Below, one piece after another: positions 55,991 to 64,000 of a stretch of DNA of 64,000 bases; within the stretch, counting starts at the first letter, position 1, and each line of letters starts with the position of its first letter. A program made the position numbers and the translations under genes. Location of the stretch: contig JAZBQD010000063.1 of assembly GCA_036583965.1 (NCBI GenBank), positions 62,001 to 126,000 on the forward strand. Reading direction: 5' to 3'. The stretch comes from Prunella strophiata. Its lineage: Eukaryota > Chordata > Aves > Passeriformes > Prunellidae. The notes beneath the pieces were generated by a model. It was not told where the DNA came from, made no database searches, and saw nothing but the letters and a program-made list of their open reading frames with translations.

Positions 55991-57856
55991 AATATCCAAC
56001 CTATATTTCCCTTGGTGCAGCTTAACAGTGTCCACTCGTTCTGTCAGTTGCTGCCAGAAGAAAGAGACCAACCCCCACCTGACTATAACCTCCTTTCAGG
56101 AAGTTGCAGAGAGTGATAAGGTCACCTCTGATTCTCCTTTTCTCCAAGCTAAACAATCCCAGCTCCCTCAGTCATTCCTCATAGGGCTTGTGTTCCAAGT
56201 TCCTCACCATCCTTGTTGCCCTCCTCTGGACGCGCTCAAGTGTCTCAATGTCCTTCCTAAACTGAGGGGCCCAGAACTGGACACAGTACTCAAGGTGTGA
56301 CCTCACCATTGCGAAGTACAGGGGAAGAATGACCTCCCTGGTCCTGCTGGCCACATTATTCCTGATACAGGCCAAGATGCCATTGGCCTTCTTGGCCACC
56401 AGGGCACACTGCTGGCTCATGTTCAGTCAGCTGTCGACCAGTACCAACAGGTCCCTTTCTGCCTGGACACTGTCCAGCCACACCATCCCCAGCCTATAAT
56501 GTTGCAGGGGGTTATTGTGGCCAAAATGCAGGACTCGGCACTTGGACTTATTTAACTTCATCTTATTGGATTGTGCCTATCCATCCAACCATTCCAGGTC
56601 TCTCTGCAGAGCCCTCCTACCTTCCAACAGATCATCACATGCTCCCAGCTAAGTGTCATTGGCAAATTTAGTAATGAAAGACTTAACACACTCATCCATG
56701 TTCTGAATAAAAATATCGAACAGAACTGGCCTCCATACAGACTTCTGAGGGGCACCACTGGTGACTGGCCGCCAGCTGGTTGCAGCACTGTTCACCACCA
56801 CTCTCTGGGCCTGGCCATCCAGCTAGTTCTTAACCCAGCAAAGAGTGCTCCTGTCTAAGCCATGGAGTGCCAGTTTTTCCAGGAGTATGCTGTGGGAGAC
56901 AGTGTCAAAGGTCTTGCTGAAGTCCAAATAGACAATATCCACAGCCTTTCCCCCATCTACCAGGCGGGTCACCTGGTCATAAAAAGAGACCAGGTTGGTC
57001 AAACACGACCTACGCCTCGTAAACCCATGCTGACTAGGTTTAATACCCTGGCCATCCTGTAAGTGCTGTGTGATGACACTCAGTATAAACTGCTCCATTA
57101 CCTTGCCAGGTACTGAGGTCAGGCTAACTGGCCTATAATTACCAGGATATTCCATCTTACACTTTTTGTGAATGGGCATCACATTGGCCAGCTTCCAGTC
57201 ATCTGGAACCTCACCAGTGAGCCAGGGCTGTTGGTAAATGATGGAGAGTAGCTTTGCAAGCTCATCTGCTAACTCCCTCATCACCCTGGGATGGATCCCA
57301 TCTGGGCCCATAGATTTATGAACATCCAAGCGGCTCAGCAGTTCTCTGACTGCCTTCTCCTGGATAACAGGGGGACCATTCTGCTCCCTGACACCATCTA
57401 CCAACCCAGGAGGACAGGTGTCCTGAAGATAAGCCATCTTCCCACTAAGGACTGAGGCAAAGAAGGCTTTAAGCACCTCTGCCTTCTCCTCATCTGCAGT
57501 TACTAAGTTCCCTGTTGCATCCAATAGAGAATAAAGGTTGTTCTTCCCCTTCCTTTTGCTGTTAATATATTTGTAAAAACATTTTTTATCATCCTTTACA
57601 AAGGTTACAAAATTAAGTTCGAACTGAGCTTTGGCCTCCTCATTTTTTTTTTATACATGCCCTAGCAACTCCCTTAAATACTTCCTGAGAAACCTGACCC
57701 TCCTTCAAAAGATGATACATCCTCTTTTAGTTCCTAAGTTCCTTCTAAACCTTGTTGTCCATCCAGGCTGGACGTTTGCCTCATTGACTCATCTTTCTGC
57801 ACTCAGGGACAGTCTGTTCCTGTGCCCTCAAGATCTCTGTTTTGAAGCATGCCCAC
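55991..57856 (-). pseudogene. CR1 B ORF2, reverse transcriptase, broken
   Basis: An open block of 233 codons (57524-56823) covers fingers and palm: DGIHPRVMRELADEL, YRPVSLTSVPGKVME and motif [15 protein letters not shown]. The catalytic box (56655-56666) reads FAND where FADD is expected, and a stop follows as in copy A. Thumb and tail segments run to about 55991. The linker 57525-57856 is frameshifted. Confidence 0.82.
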
Positions 57857-58389
57857 TGTGGAATCCTTTGAACCCTTCAGGGCCTTGCCTTGGAAAAATA
57901 TACCTTAGAGTCTCCACCTAGGCTGAAAGAGAAGACTTCCCCATGGAACCTTGCAACACTATGATCCACCCCAGTTGCTTTCCCCATATGTCCCAAGTTC
58001 TCATAGTTTCTCCTTTCCCTGTTTCCTCATTGGTTGTGGTATCCCTGGTGGCTGGCCCCGTCTTCCCTGTAGGGCAATGCCCTTTGCCCTGCCCTTTGTA
58101 CTGCCCCCGTGCCCTCATCTCATTGGCCACTGACCCCATACTTAACCTTGTGCACACCACATGGCTTGGTCTTTTGTCCCTGATTTCCCTTTGGCGTGCT
58201 CGAATAAACCTTCCCTGGAATTTATCATACAAAAGGCCCTTCTGCCTCTCTTCGCTGAGCTAGCCATGGTGAGTGTGATATGTGGACTTGACTGCTTTGC
58301 CTGAATGTTTACCCAAGCGGCTTTTTCACAGGAGATGCTTATTGGGAAATAGGTAGCAGCATCCACTATCTAAACCCCATGCTGCTACA
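57857..58389 (+). mobile_element. Solo ERVK LTR in CR1 B, 533 bp, TSD GCCCAC
   Basis: TGTGGAATCC to ATGCTGCTACA, flanked by perfect GCCCAC (57851-57856 and 58390-58395). Same family as the LTRs of provirus 2: shared TTTCTCCTTTCCCTGTTTCC, an AATAAACC signal near 58204 and the GACTTGACTGC...GCCTGAATGTT end segment. Confirms the full U5 of that family. Confidence 0.92.
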
Positions 58390-59223
58390 GCCCACCTATC
58401 CTGGACTCCTTTGTTTTTAAGGGCTCTTTCCCAATGAACTCTCTGAATAAGTCTTCTAAATAGGCCAAAGTCTGCCCTCTGGAAGTCCAGTGTAAAAGTT
58501 TTATTGATGTTCCTCCTGATTTCACCAAATATTGAGAACGCTATAATTTCATGATCACTATGCCCCAAGCAGCCTCCAACTACCACATCTCCCACCAGCC
58601 CATCTCTATTTGCAAACAACAGATCTAACATAGTCCCTCCCCTGGTGGGTTCACTCACCAGCTGCAACAAAAAGTTGTCCTCCACACACTCCAAAAATTT
58701 CCTGGACTGCTGGTAGGTTAAAATCCCCTACAAAAACAAGGGCTGGTGATCCTGAAACATTCTCCAGCTGCTTATAGAATAAGTTGTCCACCTCTTCTTC
58801 CTGGTTGGGTGGACGATAACAGACCCCCAGTAGGATGTCAGCCTTGTTGGCCTTCCCCTTAATTCTTACCCAAAGGCATTCAACCTCATTGTCATTAGTT
58901 TCAATACTCATGGCATCAAAAGTCTCCTTAATATAAACGGCCACTCCTTCACCTCTTCTCCCTTTCCTGTCTCTTCTAAAGAGCTTGTAGCCATCCAGTG
59001 CAGCGCTCCAGCCATGTGAGTCATCCCACCACATTTCTGTGATGGAGACTACATCATAGCTTTGCTGTTGCACCATGGCCTCCAGTTCTTCTGGTCTATT
59101 ACCCATGCTGCATGCGTTAATATACATGCACTTCATCTGGGCTACTGATTTTACCCCTAACTCAGGCTTACCACCCTTGGGCCTGCTTTCAGACAGCCCA
59201 GCTGTATCCCCTTCCCCCTTCAA
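58390..59223 (-). pseudogene. CR1 B ORF2, endonuclease, one deletion
   Basis: Open from 59223 down to 58651: INACSMGNRPEELEAMVQQQ, ITEMWWDDSHGWSAALDGY, WVRIKGKANKADILLGVCY and the intact catalytic VGDFNLP. A deletion of about 31 bp relative to copy A right after GDFNLP shifts the frame; the C-terminal part continues in another frame (LGHSDHEIIAFSIFGEIRR) until the solo LTR at 58389. The first codon near ORF1's stop is TTG; no ATG is close. Confidence 0.82.
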
Positions 59224-59225
59224 AC

Positions 59226-60191
59226 CTAGTTTAAATCCCTCTCAATGAGTTCTGCCAGTTCATGAGCTAAAATCCTACTGCCTTTTACAGAGAGATGGAG
59301 CTCATCCAGTTCCAGCAGGCCAGGTGCTGAAAAAGTTGCCCCATGATCAAAGAACCCAAAATTCTGCTGATGACACCAACCCTTGAGCCACTTGTTAATA
59401 GCATGTGCTCTCCTATTCCTTTTCACATTTTCTTCAGCCACCAAAGGGACTGAACAGAACACTACCTGTGCTCCTTCCCTACCAACCACTTGACCCAGTG
59501 ACCTAAAGTCTCTTTTAATTGTCCTGACACTCCTCTTTTCATTCTCATCACTACCAACCTGGAGTATCAGCAGTGGATAATAATCAGAGGTCTGAATCAG
59601 CCCAAGGAGTCTCTTAGTAATATCCCATACCCGGGCCCCAGGGGGGCAACAGACCTCCTTGTGGGTAAGGTCTGGTCGACATATGGGGCCCTCTCTTCTC
59701 CTCAGAAGGGAGTCACCCACTACAACTACCCTTCTTTTATTTTTAATGTTAGAGGTGGTGATCTGTCCAACAGATAAAGCGTAATTGGGAGGCTCACTGG
59801 GCAGATCATTTTCTTGGATATCATCTGGCTGACCCTCTAGATCCAGGGCCTCATACCTATTCTGAAGTGGTACCTGGGTAGGTGATGAGGGTTGGGAGGA
59901 ATTTTTATTACCTCTCTGAGTAGGAACCCTTTTCCACTCCCCTTCATCTACCAAGTGTTCTCCTATTGCTTGACAGTGGGAGGCATGCGAATCCTCTGAC
60001 CCCTGATGGGTCTCCCTCAAGGATGGAAGGGCAGAACTCCACCAATCTATTTCCCTTTCATTTCCCCTAATACTTCTTAGTCTTTCAACTTCCTCCCTAT
60101 GCTCGGCCACCAGCAAAAGGAGATCATTCACCTGTTTACACCACAGGCAGGCTTCTTCTGCAATGCCCCCTGGAACAACTGATAAGCTCAA
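59226..60191 (-). CDS. CR1 B ORF1, uninterrupted 321 codons, esterase domain
   Basis: Complete CR1 ORF1 frame. Residues 15-41 form a Cys- and Leu-rich coil (C15-x2-C18, LLLLVAEHREEVERLRSI). Residues 150-321 form the SGNH/GDSL-type esterase domain: VVVVGDS (Ser161), QVGSDEN (about 211) and the Asp296-x-x-His299 block (DELH), all catalytic positions kept. CR1 ORF1 proteins bind element RNA and the esterase is linked to retrotransposition. The frame has no Met codon: the start used here is TTG, as in copy A, and upstream it is open only to a TAG about ten codons earlier. It may be a lost ATG or a non-ATG start; whether it is made at all is unknown. The ORF2 partner is broken. Confidence 0.75.
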   Translation of the reverse strand: MSLSVVPGGIAEEACLWCKQVNDLLLLVAEHREEVERLRSIRGNEREIDWWSSALPSLRETHQGSEDSHASHCQAIGEHLVDEGEWKRVPTQRGNKNSSQPSSPTQVPLQNRYEALDLEGQPDDIQENDLPSEPPNYALSVGQITTSNIKNKRRVVVVGDSLLRRREGPICRPDLTHKEVCCPPGARVWDITKRLLGLIQTSDYYPLLILQVGSDENEKRSVRTIKRDFRSLGQVVGREGAQVVFCSVPLVAEENVKRNRRAHAINKWLKGWCHQQNFGFFDHGATFSAPGLLELDELHLSVKGSRILAHELAELIERDLN

Positions 60192-60660
60192 ACACTCCGC
60201 ACTGGAACGTATCCTTTGTGGAGGGTTCTACTTGGCTACGTACACTTTTACTGATTGCAGTTTTTAATTGTGTAAAAACCATCACTAACAAAAAAAAAAA
60301 AAAAAAAAAAAAAACCCAAACAAAAGAAAAACAACCCCCCCCCAAAAAAACCAAACCCAAAAGCCAATCAACCAAAAGAAACAACAAACAAAAGACCTCA
60401 CTAGCAGGACGAAACCTGCAACCCTACCGGCTTGCTCTGCCTGTGCGAACTGACACGCAAACTGCCATGCCACTCCCTCAGAGCTGTGCCCCGTCCCTGT
60501 TTGCCCACTCTTGTTTGCCTGCTCCTGTTCACCGTGCTCCCTAGAGCCCTCTTAATCACCCCACCACTCGCTGGAGGAAAACCCCACCCTGTGCCTGCGT
60601 GGCTAACAAGAACAAGGAACCCACCTGCCCAGCGCTCCTCCTTACCCTGAACCCTTCAAA
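60192..60660 (-). other. CR1 B 5' UTR with homopolymer patch
   Basis: Collinear with the 5' UTR of copy A apart from an inserted A-rich and C-rich patch at 60288-60390. One copy of the repeat unit seen at 11770-11979. Confidence 0.65.
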
Positions 60661-61178
60661 AAGTGAATCCTGATGAGGACAGAATCTACAAAATTGAGGT
60701 TATTACTGCAAAAGCAAAAGCAACAGCTGCTCATAAAGAGGCATGAATGGGCCCAGAAATTTAACGGCTGGATAGAAGCTTTACAAGTACCGGATGTCTA
60801 GTGACTGGGATAGCATTGGGGGAAAAAGAAAGACTGCAGACCAGGGTTTTTACATCACACTGCCCAGCTGTGTCTGTCAGAAATTTCCCACAAAACACCA
60901 ACTCAAACTTCACCTCACAGGTGGTGAAACCCTTGGAGTTCTCAGGCAAGTAGGAGGTAGGGCTTGTGGAAATGCAGTACTCACACATATGGAATAACAT
61001 TGACATTGGCAAAGACACAATCTTTAAAATAGCGCTCTTGGGTAAGATATGGCAGTATACTTTGCAGAAAGACTATCCAGCCATCTTCATGTTGCTGGAG
61101 ATCAGTCTTATTATGAACAATCTTATTAACCTCCACAACAAAGCTTCAGCCATTGCCTCTCCACCCATAGGCCTAGTT
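60661..61178. other. No gene or repeat recognised
   Basis: Mixed composition, short open stretches only, none resembling a known protein. Confidence 0.4.
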
Positions 61179-61309
61179 GTTGTGGCTTAACCCCAGTAGG
61201 CAGCTAAGCACCACACAGCCACTCATTCATTTCCCCCACAGTGGAATGGGGTAAGAATCGGAAAGGTAAAAGTGCAAAAACACATGAATTGGGATAAAAA
61301 CCATTTAAT

Positions 61310-61351
<42 letters not shown>

Positions 61352-61784
61352 CCTAAACAAGAAATACAACAAAGAAACAAAGAAAAACAAATCCAGGAAA
61401 AATAAGTGATGCAGAAACCTCAACAATTGCTTACCACCAATCAACAATCAACTGATGCCCAGCCAGTCCCCAATCTTAATGGCAAACTTATCCACTCCCA
61501 GTTTTTATGGCTGAGCATGATGTCATATGATATGGAGTATCCTGTTGGTCAGTTTGGGTCAGCTGTCCTGGCTGTGTCCCTACCAAGCTTCCTGCACATC
61601 CCCACCCTCCTTGCTGGCAGGGCAGTGTGTGAAGCAGAAAATGCCTTAATGCTGTGTAAGCACTGTTCAGTAATACCTAAAACATGGGTGTGTTATCAAC
61701 ACTGTTCTCATCACAAATCCAAAACATAGTACCATACAAGCTACTATGAAAAAAATTAACTCCATCCCATCCAGACCCAGGACA
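61179..61784 (-). mobile_element. ERVL-type solo LTR, 606 bp, TSD CTAGT/CTGGT
   Basis: TGTTGTGGCTTAACCCC to GACCCAGGACA, bracketed by CTAGT (61174-61178) and CTGGT (61785-61789), one mismatch. Most complete copy of the family also at 44819 and 63752. After TTTAATAAGT it carries a 37-base A tract (61314-61350), the same place as in the 44819 copy. ATGTCATATGATATGGAGTA near 61520 and AACACTGTTCTCATCACAAA near 61700 are family landmarks. Confidence 0.85.
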
Positions 61785-61789
61785 CTGGT

Positions 61790-62113
61790 CTGCCATCCTG
61801 TCATAAGGAGAACAAAACTTAAAATGAATGAAAACCCATGACACTTTTCCTCCAACTGGGGAAATAGAACATATTTTGGGGGCTTCTTCAGGGATTGCTG
61901 CTAAGAAATTTCCCTTTGTAGCAGACATTACTGGAGAGTTTAATTTGCTCTGGCTCTACATGGACATTGTAGAGCACTAGCTTGCTGAGAACTTTATGTT
62001 TCCATTATCATGCTGTGTTCCAAACAGAAGTAATGACAATGAGGCTGTTATGGTAACATATGATAAGCTGTACTGTGCCTGTAAGCAAAACAAGCATGTC
62101 TCGTTTTGCTTTG
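61790..62113. other. No gene or repeat recognised
   Basis: No coding signal. Confidence 0.4.
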
Positions 62114-62119
62114 TGAAGG

Positions 62120-62449
62120 TGTTACGTGAGGTCGTTGGTTGGAGACAGACAACACAAACTCTCTGAAGATCATGAGACAAATAGCCATGAGTTTAATATG
62201 GCTGCCCTTTTTATAGGGCATTTGAATTTACCAGGCTTAGATAGCTGATTGGTCTGGTCTTAACACCGCTCAGCTCCTTGACCAGTGAGATGTCTGCACC
62301 TTAGGATGGAATGTGATTGGGTGAAGTCCCTGTTTAGGTTTGAATGTATCCTATCATTGTTCACCCAGGGACCGGTTTATGGAACCGGACTGGGTTTCTT
62401 ATTTATAGCCAAATTAATTGCCCAGCCACAGACCAGCTGTGCTGTGACA
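62120..62449 (-). mobile_element. Solo LTR, ERVK-like, 330 bp, TSD TGAAGG
   Basis: TGTTACGTGAGG to GTGCTGTGACA, flanked by perfect TGAAGG (62114-62119 and 62450-62455). On the minus strand CCCTATAAAAAGGG (plus 62204-62217) precedes ATTAAAC (plus 62191-62197). No similar copy elsewhere in the window. Confidence 0.8.
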
Positions 62450-62455
62450 TGAAGG

Positions 62456-63751
62456 TGATTGTGAAGCTGCATCTGTGGACCCAGAAGTTTCTGAAATTTC
62501 ATAAACCATGCCAAATAGGTAGTGGTAAAGAACTATGAGGAGATGATCTTGTACATGAATTAACACAGAGCCCAGGCTGACAGTGGTCTCCCTGGTTCTC
62601 AAGGCGTTCCTGCGATGCATAGGATAGACCCAGGAAGCATATTCCATAGCCTGTTTTTCTAAACATTCTGCTTTGGAAAAGGAGCTTGGAAATTATTAAG
62701 CCATGTGTTAAAAGCATCATTCAAGACATTGCAACAATTGTGTTTGAAAGCATTTTCAAGAACCTCATGGACAAGCTAGAAACACAAACCAATCAGGAGG
62801 TCTTAAAGGTTGATTATATTCAAAGAAAGAGCTTTAAAAGAAAGAGAGCTGCTTCATGCCCCCAGAGGGAAAGCTGACTCTAGTCACTTTAAAGAAAAAG
62901 AATGGGTTGTGCCAGGAAGCAGTCTGACTGGGACAGGATAAAGAAAAAAAAGAGACAGTCTGAACGGTGCAAAATAAATGGAAAACCCAAAAAGTGGAGG
63001 CCCGTTCTATTGCTAGAAAATAAGCTATATTTTGACAGGGATACTTTTTGTTCATAGCTTCTCAGAAGCATTCCTTGACTTGCTTCTCTATTGCGGACAT
63101 GACACATTATCCACACATTTCTCCATGAGGCTCTTCTAGAAAGACACAGCCAGGCATCAGTAAGCAGTCACATTACACAGTGCTGGTAATCAGGGGTTTA
63201 GGGAATGCTTGGCTCTGATAGCCCAAGTTATTGCCATAATCTCATTCCTGTATGATCTGCAGGCCTCCCTCAAAATTTTCATATTTTGCTGGCAATAGTA
63301 ACAGTTCTTTTTGAAAGTCAGAAATCTTTTTCTGATGAGCTGTATATCATGCCAATAATTGTGTTTTCTCCTCAAGCATCATGCTGTGTGCCCCATAATA
63401 CCCCAGTTGTAGAAGAGGGCCCACATAACTTTGATTTTCAACAGTATTGCAAAAACAGGGGAAATAACCTTTGCAGTCCTCAACACCCAGCACATGAGGA
63501 AGGTTGTTTAGTTACATGGGTAAAAAATGTAGAGTCTATGAGACAGATACTCATCAAGGGAATGTTCATGCACAGGATTTTACCACCTCCACTGCCCATT
63601 AATTCTTTCCTTCAGAAGCTGACTAACAACAAATTTGGCTTCATAGCTTTTGGCATTATACACTGGGAAAATGTGGGCCACAGACAGCCAAAGTTGACAA
63701 GACATATGCCCCCTTTATACTCCCATTCTACTTCATGTTTCCTTTCTGCTC
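62456..63751. other. Unrecognised DNA; one 163-codon open stretch
   Basis: The longest open frame is 63286-63774 on the plus strand; its peptide (LYIMPIIVFSPQASCCVP, then LPINSFLQKLTNNKFGFI) matches nothing I know and it runs into the LTR at 63752. No other signal. Confidence 0.35.
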
Positions 63752-63877
63752 TGTCGTGGCTTGATCTTGGCTAACCATCAAGTGCCCACCAAGCCACACT
63801 CTTACTCCATCTCCTCAACAGTACAGAGGGATAAAACATGATGAAAAAGCTCAGGGGTTGAGATAAAGACAGGGAGG
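63752..63877 (-). mobile_element. ERVL-type LTR fragment
   Basis: TGTCGTGGCTTGATC, then GGTTGAGATAAAGACAG: the outer 125 bp of the family at 61179. Cut by the LTR that starts at 63878. Confidence 0.65.
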
Positions 63878-64000
63878 TGTCTTGATTTCAAAAGACAAGT
63901 GTCTGCTTAAGGAAAGTAGGAGCCTCCCCTGAAATGGAAAATGTGAACCCCCTCCCTCCAAATTATTATGATTTTGAAATTAAAAGGCTCTCAGGCAAAG
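63878..64000 (-). mobile_element. LTR running off the window, family of 19244
   Basis: TGTCTTGATTTCAAAAGACA and CTCCCCTGAAATGGAAAATG match the first 120 bp of 19244-19895. Left flank GGAGG; the other end is outside. Confidence 0.75.

Larger units (their letters stand above)
55791..60660 (-). mobile_element. CR1 LINE B, near full length
   Basis: Minus-strand CR1 closely similar to the copy at 7272-11979. 3' tail at 55791 (CATAGAATCACTAGG), RT, endonuclease, ORF1, 5' UTR with A-rich and C-rich runs (60290-60350) and end near 60660. About 4.3 kb once the solo LTR at 57857-58389 is taken out. Flanks show no target duplication. Confidence 0.88.

Noticed and set aside
63286..63774. 163-codon plus-strand frame as a novel gene
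   Set aside because: No recognisable motif, no promoter or splice context, and its end lies inside an LTR fragment.
1..64000. CRISPR array, tRNA or rRNA genes, bacterial-type operons
   Set aside because: No regularly spaced repeats, no cloverleaf with matching boxes, and all coding signatures are eukaryotic transposons.

Overview
The window is vertebrate, almost certainly avian and most likely songbird, DNA. It holds no recognisable host gene. Nearly all of it is transposable-element sequence: CR1 LINEs (3' tails built on ATTCTATG/ATTCTGTG, ORF1 with an esterase domain, ORF2 with endonuclease and reverse transcriptase) and endogenous retroviruses of three classes: gammaretrovirus-like ERV1, betaretrovirus-like ERVK with a dUTPase-type domain, and avian ERVL. 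The organism assignment rests on recognising CR1 and bird-type LTR families. The density of old nested insertions with no gene suggests a gene-poor, low-recombination region such as the W chromosome, but that is inference.

Layout. 1-6290: a decayed ERV1 gag-pro on the + strand, split by a minus-strand LTR-like insertion (target duplication CTTGG) and a solo LTR (GAAG), with another solo LTR (GATAC) in its leader. 6290-15671: an ERVL provirus on the minus strand (gag, protease, RT, RNase H, integrase), broken inside RNase H by a near full-length CR1 (7272-11979), which is itself broken between its ORFs by an ERVK solo LTR. 15672-25007: LTRs, CR1 fragments and unrecognised sequence. 25008-30220: old minus-strand CR1s. 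30221-44304: one solo ERVL-type LTR of about 0.95 kb, stretched to 14 kb by a truncated ERVK provirus (itself carrying a solo LTR) and by a second LTR that holds another ERVK provirus; target duplications mark most layers. 44305-55790: the rest of the interrupted CR1, more LTRs, CR1 fragments and a 3' half of an ERV1 (integrase, Env transmembrane remnant). 55791-60660: a second near full-length minus-strand CR1 with an uninterrupted ORF1, split by a solo LTR. 60661-64000: ERVL-type LTRs, a 330-bp solo LTR and unrecognised DNA.

Fourteen LTR copies or LTR-ended insertions have short direct repeats at both edges that I could read directly, and the repeat lengths agree with class: 4 bp for ERV1-like, 5 bp for ERVL-like, 6 (or 7) bp for ERVK-like. 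This fixes edges to the base and allows relative dating by nesting. No element is intact: every ERV coding region carries stops, frameshifts or truncations, and the only long uninterrupted element protein is the CR1 ORF1 at 59226-60191, which has no ATG. I see no CRISPR, no convincing tRNA or rRNA gene, and no coherent new gene system. The value of the window lies in the nesting record and in a few odd sequence changes (poly-C tracts at frameshifts, damaged catalytic residues).
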